Source: Loktanella sp. D2R18
GTDB lineage: Bacteria > Pseudomonadota > Alphaproteobacteria > Rhodobacterales > Rhodobacteraceae
Direction of reading: 5' to 3'
NCBI RefSeq assembly: GCF_003318235.1
Contig: NZ_QOCG01000011.1
Span: 248,001 to 312,000, forward strand
Length of the DNA: 64,000 nt
Made by a program: the position numbers and the translations under genes
Notes under the pieces: model-generated
Told to the model about the DNA's origin: nothing
Databases searched by the model: none
The model's input: only the letters and a program-made list of their open reading frames with translations
In this document: piece after piece, positions 34,103 to 42,333 of the stretch
Layout: every line of letters starts with the position of its first letter
Position numbering within the stretch: the stretch's first letter is position 1

Positions 34103-35503
34103 TCAAAGCCCACGTATAGTGGGGTTTCGCCACTTTTGGGCAGGTTCCACCATCAGATCATAAAGCGCCCAAACAAGCGCATCGACCCGGTCAGGCGACC
34201 CGCGCCCGGCGAATCCTTGGGTGGTCATCTGGCACATCTGATCTTCAAGCTGCGCCAATCCCCGCAGGTGCTGCACGCGACCCTGTTCATACAGCGCCGC
34301 GATTGGTTCGGCCCTTGCGACCTTGCCCTTAGACGCATGAACCGACCGATACGACACCAGCGGGTCAACCTGCCGGATCACTGCTTCGACCATATCGCCG
34401 CCTTGGTTCACCTCAGCCACAAGGCGATCCGCCCCGAAACGCTCCATCGCATCAATCGCCGCGCGCGCCCAATCTGTTGGCCGCGCCGCCGACATTGAAA
34501 GATCGGCAAGAACATAGGCCCGCCAATCCTGCGGCGGACCATCTGTCACGACACCCGCCACGACGATCCCGCATTCATCCGATCCCTTGTGCGAGGTCCC
34601 CGGCGGATCAATCGCCACTACGACGCGGGTACATGTCGGATGTTGATCCACCTGTCGCCCCGCAAGTTGATCCGCCCCCCAAAGCGCGCCTTCGACATCT
34701 TCCAGCAGTGCACCATCAATCTCTTGGCGCCCCAATGCGGTGCCCGCATAACGCGCCTCGATCTCAGCAATGAAACTTTGCGCAAGGTTCGCGCGATTGG
34801 CTTGAGTGGGCGCATGGGTTTGCACAGTGGACTCCAAGGCCAGCAAATCACGTAATGCAGCCGTGCGGCGGGGTGTCGTGGTCACGCAAGCCTGCGGATG
34901 ATCCCCAAGACGCAAGCCAAACTGCAACATATCCCATGTGTCCCCAGCTTTGCGCCATTTCGCCAGTTCATCCGCCCAAACGGCATCAAACTGCGGACCG
35001 CGCAACGATTCAGGCTCATGCGCTGAAAACAACTGTGCTTGCGCGCCGTTTGGCCAGACCAATAACCGACGGGTCGCAATCCAATCAGGGCGACGGTCCG
35101 GCGGACAGACCGCCATAATGCCGCTTTCACCAAACACCATGACCTCGCGCGCTTGATCCATGGTTTCGGCAACAATCGCCAAACGGCGGGCGCGGCCAGG
35201 AACCGTGGGCCGTGGCCCTTCGACCATAGACCGGACCCATTCAGCACCCGCACGGGTTTTCCCGGCACCCCGCCCGCCCAAAATCACCCAAGTGCGCCAA
35301 TCTCCAGTCGGCGGCAATTGATGGGGCAAGGCCCAGAACCCAAACAAGTAAGGAAGAGCCAAAACCTGTTCCGGTGTCAGTTGGTTAATAAATTCAACCT
35401 GCGTCAAGCGCGGCGCGGATGCGATCAAGTTGGCCCCCGATGTCATCGCGCAGGGCGTCATAGTCGATGGCGGCATCGGGTTCGCTGGCTTGTTGTTGGA
35501 CAT
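34103..35503 (-). CDS. GTA gp2: terminase large subunit
   Basis: A 466-residue packaging ATPase/nuclease. Walker A is G-G-R-G-A-G-K-T at 76-83, preceded by W-R-T-W-V-I-L-G. The C-terminal RNase H-like nuclease has V-V-V-A-I-D-P-P-G (near residue 300) with the metal-binding aspartate. Together with gp1 it packages host DNA head-fully. The start at 35503 is favoured by a strong GGAGG six bases before the ATG; it overlaps gp1 by 110 bases. A downstream ATG at 35446 would give a shorter overlap but has no ribosome site. Which is used is not certain. Confidence 0.93.
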   Translation of the reverse strand: MSNNKPANPMPPSTMTPCAMTSGANLIASAPRLTQVEFINQLTPEQVLALPYLFGFWALPHQLPPTGDWRTWVILGGRGAGKTRAGAEWVRSMVEGPRPTVPGRARRLAIVAETMDQAREVMVFGESGIMAVCPPDRRPDWIATRRLLVWPNGAQAQLFSAHEPESLRGPQFDAVWADELAKWRKAGDTWDMLQFGLRLGDHPQACVTTTPRRTAALRDLLALESTVQTHAPTQANRANLAQSFIAEIEARYAGTALGRQEIDGALLEDVEGALWGADQLAGRQVDQHPTCTRVVVAIDPPGTSHKGSDECGIVVAGVVTDGPPQDWRAYVLADLSMSAARPTDWARAAIDAMERFGADRLVAEVNQGGDMVEAVIRQVDPLVSYRSVHASKGKVARAEPIAALYEQGRVQHLRGLAQLEDQMCQMTTQGFAGRGSPDRVDALVWALYDLMVEPAQKWRNPTIRGL

Positions 35504-35720
35504 GAAACGCCTCCTCTGCCGCAAGCACCTTCAGGTGTGCGGATTGTAAATCGCTGAGCTTGGTCACAATTGCTTTGGGGGGTGTTGCGGTAGCGGTTTC
35601 AATTTCCGCAATCATTTGCCGCAGTAAATTACGGACGGATAAATACAGTTCTGCAATCTCGGCCACGCGGGCCGAAGCAGCATCAAGGGCGTCGCGCCCT
35701 TGATCGTCTAAGTTGTTCAT
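35394..35720 (-). CDS. GTA gp1: small terminase subunit
   Basis: A 108-residue, mostly helical coiled-coil protein (A-L-D-A-A-S-A-R-V-A-E-I-A-E-L-Y-L). In RcGTA, gp1 is the small terminase that docks the large subunit but has lost specific DNA recognition, which explains random packaging. It is the first gene of the cluster, 57 bases after the predicted transcription start. The ATG at 35720 follows a palindrome (35730-35742) that overlaps its weak AGG ribosome site. The frame stays open upstream but reads through promoter DNA. Confidence 0.85.
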   Translation of the reverse strand: MNNLDDQGRDALDAASARVAEIAELYLSVRNLLRQMIAEIETATATPPKAIVTKLSDLQSAHLKVLAAEEAFHVQQQASEPDAAIDYDALRDDIGGQLDRIRAALDAG

Positions 35721-35729
35721 GATGGTTTT

Positions 35730-35742
35730 GCCTAAATTAGGC
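35730..35742 (-). promoter_or_regulatory. palindrome at the gp1 ribosome binding site
   Basis: GCCTAAATTAGGC is a perfect palindrome around its central base, 9 bases before the gp1 ATG. On the minus strand it contains the AGG of the probable ribosome binding site, so either a protein or an RNA hairpin there could limit gp1 translation. Confidence 0.45.
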
Positions 35743-35783
35743 TTCCGTGTCACCGAGAGGTGCGTGCACCTTCTAGCAAGATG

Positions 35784-35813
35784 ACTATAGGCATGCAAAG
35801 GCCCAAAAGTCAA
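35784..35813 (-). promoter_or_regulatory. promoter of the GTA cluster
   Basis: On the minus strand TTGACT (35808-35813) and TATAGT (35784-35789) are 18 bases apart, both 5/6 matches to the sigma-70 consensus. Predicted start is near 35777. A palindrome AGGTGC-GT-GCACCT (35758-35771) lies just downstream, where a repressor could block elongation. This is unusually consensus-like for a system that is normally silent in most cells. Confidence 0.6.
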
Positions 35814-35848
35814 TCAGCCGAAAGTGCCCTGACGCACCCCCGGCTGAT
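35813..35848. promoter_or_regulatory. extended dyad upstream of the GTA promoter
   Basis: ATCAGCCG (35813-35820) is inversely repeated as CGGCTGAT (35841-35848), and within it GTGC/GCAC form an inner pair. The outer arm touches the -35 box. It could be an activator site for GTA expression (GafA in Rhodobacter) or the terminator of mltG, which ends 24 bases before it on the same strand. Confidence 0.5.
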
Positions 35849-35871
35849 AAATAGTTAACCTTTAGAATGCC

Positions 35872-37029
35872 TTAATTGTCCGCGCCCTGTTCTGCTTCGA
35901 TTTCACGCCAGCGTGCAACATTACGGTTATGTTCGTCCAATGTCGTCGCAAATGCGTGCCCCCCTGTGCCATCGGCCACAAAGAAAATGAACGGCGTGCT
36001 ATCTGGGTTTAGCGCAGCTTCAATACTGGCACGGCCCGGGTTCGCAATTGGGGTCGGCGGCAAGGCCGGGATGACATAGGTGTTCCAAGGTGTCTCGCCC
36101 CGCAGCTCGCTTTGCCGCAGACCACGGCCCAAGATGCCTTCGCCCTGCGTGATCCCATAAATCACGGTCGGGTCTGTTTGCAGTTTCATGCCTTGATTTA
36201 GACGGTTGATAAAGACACTGGCAACCTGCCGGCGTTCTGCAGCAACACCTGTTTCTTTTTCAACAATACTTGCCAAAATCAACGCTTCTTCAGGCGAGGC
36301 CAATGGCAGCCCTTCCGCACGTTCCGCCCAAGCGGTCGCCAGAATTTCGGTCTGACGCTCAGTCATCTGCGCGATGATTTCAGATGCGCGCATCTCTGTG
36401 GCGATTGGATAGCTACCGGGGGCAAGCGACCCTTCTGCGGGTGCCTCACGCACGTCAGCGGTCAAAACATCAATCGCGCTGAGTTCATTCACAATTTGCC
36501 AACTGGTCACACCTTCGGCAATGACAACACTAAACTCGGTGCCCGTCGCATCGCGCGCTTCAACGTATTGCGCAGGCGTCGCCACGTCGTCAGGGTTAAA
36601 GCTAACAAGATCTACAAAACTGTTTGTTTCCGGGTCAAGTTCGCGCACCTGAATTTGCATCCGGTTGATACCAATACGGTAAACAATGCCAACGCCACAT
36701 GTATTGGCCCCGCCACGCGTGACGATATCAACGATTTCTTCCATTGGCGCGGCTTCCGGCACCAAGAAACGGCCCGCCTTCAGCAAACCTGCTTTATCCG
36801 AATAATCCGCACCCGTTTCAAAGATAAACGTCGATGAAATCGCATCGCGTTCAGACAATTCGCGCGCAACGCGCGACATGTTTGATCCGCTGCTGACCTC
36901 GAAACAGATTGGCTGTACCAATGGGCCGGGAGCCGTATATTGCGTCACACCCCAGCCGATACCGCCGACCAAAAGAAACAGACCGACGATGATCAGCGTC
37001 ATGAAATTAGACGCAATATGGCGCCACAT
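35872..37029 (-). CDS. mltG: endolytic transglycosylase MltG
   Basis: A 385-residue inner-membrane lytic transglycosylase that cuts glycan strands inside nascent peptidoglycan. One N-terminal membrane segment (about residues 10-32), a LysM-like middle, and the YceG domain follow. The catalytic glutamate lies in L-A-S-I-V-E-K-E-T-G (near residue 262). Later come V-F-I-N-R-L-N-Q-G-M-K-L-Q-T-D-P-T and W-N-T-Y. It is translationally linked to fabF by a one-base overlap (TAATG). The pair fabF-mltG is a common arrangement in proteobacteria. The C-terminus E-Q-G-A-D-N is normal. Confidence 0.95.
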   Translation of the reverse strand: MWRHIASNFMTLIIVGLFLLVGGIGWGVTQYTAPGPLVQPICFEVSSGSNMSRVARELSERDAISSTFIFETGADYSDKAGLLKAGRFLVPEAAPMEEIVDIVTRGGANTCGVGIVYRIGINRMQIQVRELDPETNSFVDLVSFNPDDVATPAQYVEARDATGTEFSVVIAEGVTSWQIVNELSAIDVLTADVREAPAEGSLAPGSYPIATEMRASEIIAQMTERQTEILATAWAERAEGLPLASPEEALILASIVEKETGVAAERRQVASVFINRLNQGMKLQTDPTVIYGITQGEGILGRGLRQSELRGETPWNTYVIPALPPTPIANPGRASIEAALNPDSTPFIFFVADGTGGHAFATTLDEHNRNVARWREIEAEQGADN

Positions 37030-38291
37030 TAGCTGACCTTTCCGAAAACAACACTGGCGTTCGTGCCGCCAAATCCGAACGAGTTCGATAAGGCAATGTC
37101 AATTTTCCGTTCGCGCTTCGCATTTGCGCAAAGATCGACAGTCGTTTCAACCGCCGGGTTATCAAGATTGATTGTCGGCGGCGCCACTTGATCCCGGATC
37201 GCAAGAATCGAGAAAATAGCCTCAATCGCGCCCGCTGCGCCCAAAAGGTGCCCGGTGGCGGATTTTGTCGAAGACATGGTCAGCTTTGCTGCGGCCTCTG
37301 GGCCCACAAGCCGCTCAACAGCGCCCAATTCAATGGTGTCGGCCATCGTCGACGTGCCGTGCGCGTTGACATAGTCGATTTGTGCAGGGTCGATCCCCGC
37401 ATTGCGGCAGGCCGCGCGCATCGCCCGTTCGGCACCTTCGTGGTCCGGTGGCGGAGCTGTGATGTGATGCGCGTCACCGCTCAGCCCGTAACCCAGCACT
37501 TCTGCATAGATATGCGCACCACGCGCGACGGCATGTTCATATTCTTCAAGCACGACCATCCCGGCCCCCTCGCCCATGACAAACCCGTCACGGTCTTCGT
37601 CCCACGGGCGGCTGGCCTTTTTCGGATCATCATTATGCTTTGTGCTCAGCGCCTTACAGGCGTTAAATCCCGCAATGCCAATTTCGCAAATCGCGGCTTC
37701 GGCGCCGCCTGCAACCATCACATCGGCGTCGCCATGCTGGATCAGGCGCGACGCATCGCCAATCGCATGCGCACCCGTTGAACAGGCCGTCACAACAGCG
37801 TGGTTGGGGCCACGGAATCCGTATTTGATCGACACTTGACCTGAAATCAAGTTGATCAGGGCACCGGGTACAAAGAATGGGGACACGCGACGCGGGCCTT
37901 TTTCAGCCATCATCACCGCGGTGTTGGCAATGGAATTTAGACCACCGATACCGGACCCCATCATCACGCCTGTGCGCTCTTGGCTTTCGCGATCCTCAGG
38001 CATCCAGCCCGCGTCTTCAATCGCTTGCTGTGCGGCAGCCATTCCAAACAGAATGAAGGTATCAACCTTACGCTGTTCCTTTGGCTCCATGTATTTATCG
38101 GCGCTAAACGTGCCATCCGTGCCATCGCCCAGCGGCACTTCGCAGGCGTATTGGGTGGTCAATTTACTGGGATCAAAGCCGATAATTGTCCCCGCCCCTG
38201 ATTGGCCCGCAAGGATACGTTCCCAAGATTTTTCGACACCATCTGCCAGGGGTGTGACCAACCCCAGCCCTGTAACTACAACGCGACGCAT
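37029..38291 (-). CDS. fabF: 3-oxoacyl-ACP synthase II (KAS II)
   Basis: A 420-residue condensing enzyme of fatty acid elongation. The thiolase fold has the nucleophile in V-V-T-A-C-S-T-G-A (C170), and the two catalytic histidines in V-N-A-H-G-T-S-T (near 310) and K-S-A-T-G-H-L-L-G-A-A-G (near 345). It extends acyl-ACP with malonyl-ACP in the cytoplasm. Normally acpP lies directly upstream; here two plus-strand genes (38457-40020) separate it from acpP, so it must have its own promoter in 38292-38456. Its stop overlaps the mltG start. Confidence 0.97.
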   Translation of the reverse strand: MRRVVVTGLGLVTPLADGVEKSWERILAGQSGAGTIIGFDPSKLTTQYACEVPLGDGTDGTFSADKYMEPKEQRKVDTFILFGMAAAQQAIEDAGWMPEDRESQERTGVMMGSGIGGLNSIANTAVMMAEKGPRRVSPFFVPGALINLISGQVSIKYGFRGPNHAVVTACSTGAHAIGDASRLIQHGDADVMVAGGAEAAICEIGIAGFNACKALSTKHNDDPKKASRPWDEDRDGFVMGEGAGMVVLEEYEHAVARGAHIYAEVLGYGLSGDAHHITAPPPDHEGAERAMRAACRNAGIDPAQIDYVNAHGTSTMADTIELGAVERLVGPEAAAKLTMSSTKSATGHLLGAAGAIEAIFSILAIRDQVAPPTINLDNPAVETTVDLCANAKRERKIDIALSNSFGFGGTNASVVFGKVS

Positions 38292-38456
38292 ATTATTCTG
38301 CCCTCACCTGATTGGCGTATTTGAAAGCAGTGATAACCCAGCCAGTCGTGCCGGGGCAAGAGCATGCACCGATTCAAGCGGTGACGCGCCAAATGTTCAC
38401 GCCAATTTAACGAAGTCCGACATAGGATTGCTGGGTTTCCAAGCGGTGAACGTGAA

Positions 38457-39062
38457 ATGAACGCATTTTTTCAGCGGTGGATGCTTGCATCCGTATTGGT
38501 TTGGGCTGCTTTTGCGGCCCACGCTAACTGCGGTGTGATCGATACGCTTGATAAATTATACAGCGTCGAAACCCGGCTGATGCGAAATCCGAATTCTCCT
38601 CTTTTTAGGTCAGAGATTCGGTATTTGTCCGCCCAAGCACGTCAACTCAACGGGACATCAGTGACAGATGGGCTTCAAGCGGGCCCATCAACTGACAAAG
38701 GTGCCGCGTTTCTTTATTTTATCTACTACGCCAAAAAGCTCGCGCTTGAAGTCAGCATTGACGAACCAGCCACCGCGACACGCATTCTGCAACACCCTGC
38801 AGTCAGCGCAAACCATACCAGCGTTGGCGTGTATTTGGGCGACATGCGGTGTTCGGCAGCCGAAATTGCAAGTGCCGCCCCCTTCCCGATTGTTGCCACT
38901 GACCGAATTGATATCGAATTTCTTGTCGCGCGTTCCGCCGTCACATCCGTATTCACTTTGCGTCACATCTTAATCGCAATCGCTCTGTCAGCGGCCCTTT
39001 TAGTCTGGCTACAGTTCCGAAATACGCATAGGGTTGCCAACCCGCGCTCAAACCGCTCATGA
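38457..39062 (+). CDS. periplasmic-domain membrane protein, paralogue lacking PilZ
   Basis: A 201-residue protein with a signal peptide (about 1-23, A-A-H-A) and mature start N-C-G-V-I-D-T-L-D-K-L-Y-S-V-E-T-R, a helical periplasmic domain (about 24-165), a second Cys (D-M-R-C-S-A) that may pair with the first, one membrane segment (about 168-186) and a short basic tail. Its first 110 or so mature residues align with those of the next gene, which adds a cytoplasmic PilZ domain. I do not know the family. Because the cytoplasmic tail is only about 15 residues, it cannot signal by PilZ itself. The two genes are in tandem and probably co-expressed. Confidence 0.72.
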   Translation: MNAFFQRWMLASVLVWAAFAAHANCGVIDTLDKLYSVETRLMRNPNSPLFRSEIRYLSAQARQLNGTSVTDGLQAGPSTDKGAAFLYFIYYAKKLALEVSIDEPATATRILQHPAVSANHTSVGVYLGDMRCSAAEIASAAPFPIVATDRIDIEFLVARSAVTSVFTLRHILIAIALSAALLVWLQFRNTHRVANPRSNRS

Positions 39063-39147
39063 ACATGCGAAACACGCCGCCGTTTTGCTTTAACCTTTAT
39101 TAACTCTCTATCGCTTAACTTCCTTAAATCCAGCATTGGAAGTTTTG

Positions 39148-40020
39148 ATGGTTCGCGGTCTTCGCATATTTATTAGTGTCATAGTGTCTGTGTTCAGCGT
39201 GCAGCCCGCTCAAGCGAATTGCGAGTTGATTGCGCTGCTCGACATGATGCACAGTGTTGAATACCGTATCTCTCAGGCAGAAAACGACACAAATTTAGGG
39301 GTGGAAATCCAATTTTTGTCGCGTGGCATAGCCCGCATAACAACCTACGATATGTCGGAAATCGTTGGGAGGCAAAACACCGCTGCCTTTGAACGGTTCC
39401 TTGACCAAACACAGGAATTTCTGCACGTTTTTGAACGCCAAAGCCTGCCCACTGCATTGGCTTTTCTCAAATCACGCAACGCCATTCGTCAATTAGACGA
39501 CATTGCCAATCGTTTGCCCGAATTGCGCTGCGCACCCCCTCAACAGATCCAACAGGGGCCACCCAGCGACGACGAGGGCACAAACCTATCAGGTGCACCT
39601 CTTGATTTCACGCTCTCGCGTGATCGGCTCATGCTCGCAATTTTTGGACTGATCGCCTTTATGATCGCATTGGCCTTTGCAATGCGTTGGCAGGCGCGAA
39701 ACCAACGGCGTACGAAGCGTTATCGCATCCACTATCAGACCAGATATCAGACAAGCGATGGCAAACATTCCGGTGTTCTACTTGATATAAGCGGCGCTGG
39801 CATAAAGCTACAGCACGATCCAACGCGACCGCCCATGCTAGAGGCAAAAATCACAGTGGAAATTGGGGATCAATGGGTCAGTGGCACCATTCAATGGACC
39901 AATCCGAACTTTAGCGGCATTCTTTTGAGCCCGCCAATGCGTGCGCGTCAGGTTGACAAATTCGTCCGCACGCAGCTAAGCGCGAAAACGAAAACGGCGC
40001 CCCAAAGGGACGCCGTCTAA
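39148..40020 (+). CDS. membrane protein with periplasmic sensor-like domain and cytoplasmic PilZ domain
   Basis: A 290-residue protein. A signal peptide (1-22, A-Q-A) precedes a helical periplasmic domain with N-C-E-L-I-A-L-L-D-M-M-H-S-V-E-Y-R and a second Cys (L-R-C-A-P). After a polar linker comes one membrane segment (about 158-178). The C-terminal region has R-R-T-K-R-Y-R-I and D-I-S-G-A-G-I-K, the RxxxR and [D/N]xSxxG motifs of PilZ domains that bind cyclic di-GMP. It therefore looks like an inside-out or outside-in sensor linking c-di-GMP to an envelope partner. The start at 39148 (ATG, GGAAG upstream) was preferred over an earlier TTG. The end contains the acpP terminator. Confidence 0.82.
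   Translation: MVRGLRIFISVIVSVFSVQPAQANCELIALLDMMHSVEYRISQAENDTNLGVEIQFLSRGIARITTYDMSEIVGRQNTAAFERFLDQTQEFLHVFERQSLPTALAFLKSRNAIRQLDDIANRLPELRCAPPQQIQQGPPSDDEGTNLSGAPLDFTLSRDRLMLAIFGLIAFMIALAFAMRWQARNQRRTKRYRIHYQTRYQTSDGKHSGVLLDISGAGIKLQHDPTRPPMLEAKITVEIGDQWVSGTIQWTNPNFSGILLSPPMRARQVDKFVRTQLSAKTKTAPQRDAV
39994..40016 (-). terminator. acpP terminator lying inside the PilZ gene 3' end
   Basis: Read on the minus strand, ACGGCG and CGCCGT arms plus an inner CCC/GGG form a hairpin followed by TTTTCGTTTT. It lies after the acpP stop codon, but within the last codons of the convergent PilZ gene. Confidence 0.75.
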
Positions 40021-40037
40021 CGCAAACGACAGTAAAG

Positions 40038-40271
40038 TTACTGTGCGCCGTTGATGAATTTTACCGCATCACCAAATGTTTGGATCGTTTCGGCTGCATC
40101 ATCAGGGATTTCGATCCCGAATTCTTCTTCAAAAGCCATAACCAGCTCAACAGTATCAAGGCTATCTGCGCCAAGATCGTCGATGAAAGACGCTGTTTCT
40201 GTTACTTTATCTTCTTCAACACCAAGATGCTCTACTACGATCTTGCGTACGCGGTCTGCAACGTCGCTCAT
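40038..40271 (-). CDS. acpP: acyl carrier protein
   Basis: A 77-residue acidic carrier. The phosphopantetheine attachment site is S37 in [12 protein letters not shown]. It carries growing acyl chains between the fab enzymes. It is preceded on the same strand by fabG (fabD-fabG-acpP order). The start at 40271 has GAGGAATTTGAC upstream; an open frame before it is not conserved. The strong terminator in 39994-40016 ends its message. Confidence 0.97.
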   Translation of the reverse strand: MSDVADRVRKIVVEHLGVEEDKVTETASFIDDLGADSLDTVELVMAFEEEFGIEIPDDAAETIQTFGDAVKFINGAQ

Positions 40272-40464
40272 GTCAAATTCCTCATGTCTTTCTGGGCTTA
40301 TGCCCGTTCTAATTTGGGCTGACGCCCGACTTATACTTTTCCCCTTACGGGGTTTCACCGATCTGCGCCACAAACATCCGACGTGACGTCACATGCGCTT
40401 TTCGGCAAATCTGGGTGGCCTATAGCAGAGAAATCCGCTTTCGCAAACGGTTTCATACCCGCCC

Positions 40465-41202
40465 CTAGAGCATGGCCATCCCGCCGTTCACATGCAAGGT
40501 TGTCCCAGTCACATAAGCGGCTTCCTGGCTAGAAAGATACAAAACCGCTGCTGCGATCTCGTCTGCGTCGCCCATCCGGCCCGCAGGCACCTGTGTCAAA
40601 ATGCCCGTTTTTTGATCATCGGTCAGCTTATCGGTCATCGCCGTTGTGATAAAACCAGGCGCCACGCAATTCACTGTGATCCCGCGGCTGGCGACCTCAT
40701 AGGCGATTGATTTAGACATGCCGACAACGCCAGCCTTTGATGCCGCATAGTTGGCCTGCCCAGGGTTCCCTGTTGCGCCCACAACAGAAGAAATATTCAC
40801 AATGCGTCCCCAGCGGGATTTCATCATGCCACGGATCACGCCTTTGCACAGGCGCATGGTTGACGTCAGATTGACGTCCAGCACAGATGACCATTCGTCA
40901 TCTGACATCCGCATAAAGATATTGTCGCGGGTGATCCCTGCGTTATTCACCAAGATATCAACTGATCCCATCGCGTCTGCGGCTTGCTTTGGAAGCGCTG
41001 TCACGGCCTCTGCATCGCTTAGGTTACAGGGCAGCACATGCGCGCGCTCACCCAATTCGGCAGCCAATGCCTCGAGCGGGGCAACCCGTGTGCCAGACAA
41101 TGCGACAGTTGCGCCAGCGGCGTGCAATGTCTTTGCGATAGCACCGCCGATACCACCTGAAGCCCCTGTAATCAGGACATTCTTTCCATTCAAATCAAAC
41201 AT
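40465..41202 (-). CDS. fabG: 3-oxoacyl-ACP reductase
   Basis: A 245-residue short-chain dehydrogenase that reduces 3-oxoacyl-ACP with NADPH. The cofactor motif is T-G-A-S-G-G-I-G (residues 13-20), N-N-A-G near 88, catalytic Ser in I-S-S-V-V-G (near 138), and Y-A-A-S-K (Y near 151, K 155). It lies 10 bases after fabD; acpP follows after about 190 bases, which is room for a separate acpP promoter. Confidence 0.97.
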   Translation of the reverse strand: MFDLNGKNVLITGASGGIGGAIAKTLHAAGATVALSGTRVAPLEALAAELGERAHVLPCNLSDAEAVTALPKQAADAMGSVDILVNNAGITRDNIFMRMSDDEWSSVLDVNLTSTMRLCKGVIRGMMKSRWGRIVNISSVVGATGNPGQANYAASKAGVVGMSKSIAYEVASRGITVNCVAPGFITTAMTDKLTDDQKTGILTQVPAGRMGDADEIAAAVLYLSSQEAAYVTGTTLHVNGGMAML

Positions 41203-41212
41203 TTCTTTTCCT

Positions 41213-42151
41213 TCATGCAGTCATTGCAGCGACCGCAGCGGTCACATTTTCGGGCGTCCCAACTGCTGTTGCCGTCAGGCTTCTATCAATCCGTTTCACC
41301 ATGCCACACAGCGCTTTACCAGCACCAATTTCAAAGATTTCTGTGACACCTTGCGCGGCCATATAACCCACGCTTTCGCGCCAACGAACAGAGCCGGTGA
41401 CCTGATCCACCAAAAGCGCCCGGATTGAAGTCGGATCGGTCGCTCTGCTTGCGATCACATTGGCAACCAATGGCACAGTTGGCGCATTGATTGTAACGTC
41501 CGCTAATGCCTGCGCCATTTTTTCCGCAGCTGGTGCCATCAATGCACAGTGGAATGGTGCACTCACCGGGAGCAAAAGCGCACGTTTCGCGCCCTTTTCT
41601 TTGGCCAAAACGGTTGCACGTTCAACGGCGGCCTTATGACCAGATACCACGACCTGCCCCGGATCGTTATCATTGGCAGCTTGGCAAACTTCGCCTTGGG
41701 ACGCTTCTGCGGCGATTGCGGCAACTGTATCAAAGTCCAACCCAAGTATCGCCGCCATCGCGCCAACACCCACTGGCACCGCCTCTTGCATGGCTGTACC
41801 GCGCAAACGCAACAGGCGTGCTGTATCCGCCACCGAAAAAGCCCCGGCAGCAGCAAGCGCCGAGTATTCACCCAAGGAATGCCCTGCGACGAATTGCGCG
41901 GCTGTGATCTCCACGCCTTCGGTTTCAAGAGCCCGCATGGCGGCCAGTGAGGTTGCCATCAATGCGGGCTGCGCATTTGCAGTCAGGGTCAAATCAGCGA
42001 TATCGCCTTCCCAGATCATGCCTGACAAGTTTTCGCCCAAGGCATCGTCGACCTCGTCAAAAATTGCTTTCGCGGTCGGATAGGTGTCGGCCAATGCCTT
42101 CCCCATCCCAATTGTTTGTGCCCCTTGGCCCGGAAATACGAATGCGCGCAT
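41213..42151 (-). CDS. fabD: malonyl-CoA:ACP transacylase
   Basis: A 312-residue enzyme that loads malonyl groups onto ACP. The nucleophile motif G-H-S-L-G-E-Y lies at residues 90-96, with F-P-G-Q-G-A-Q at the N-terminus (residues 6-12) and the catalytic His in A-P-F-H-C-A-L-M (near 205). It is the first gene of the fabD-fabG-acpP group. The ATG has GAGAGG upstream. A gap of about 180 bases to the divergent b561 gene holds both promoters. Confidence 0.97.
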   Translation of the reverse strand: MRAFVFPGQGAQTIGMGKALADTYPTAKAIFDEVDDALGENLSGMIWEGDIADLTLTANAQPALMATSLAAMRALETEGVEITAAQFVAGHSLGEYSALAAAGAFSVADTARLLRLRGTAMQEAVPVGVGAMAAILGLDFDTVAAIAAEASQGEVCQAANDNDPGQVVVSGHKAAVERATVLAKEKGAKRALLLPVSAPFHCALMAPAAEKMAQALADVTINAPTVPLVANVIASRATDPTSIRALLVDQVTGSVRWRESVGYMAAQGVTEIFEIGAGKALCGMVKRIDRSLTATAVGTPENVTAAVAAMTA

Positions 42152-42333
42152 GAGACCTCTCCATAATTCATCTCTATTGGCGGCTAGGCTTACCCTGCGG
42201 CGCGCGGGCGCACAAGCAACCCGTCACATGATTACGGATGCACATGGGATCATGCGTAGGCACACAGAATCCGCAGTTTGCGCGAATCTTTCTCCCTGCT
42301 AGCCTTCCCCGAACGACATTCACGAGGTTTACG

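Noticed and set aside
33806..34498. 230-codon plus-strand frame opposite the GTA portal and terminase
   Set aside because: It crosses two minus-strand genes and their gap; composition is Arg/Pro/His-rich and no motif is recognised.
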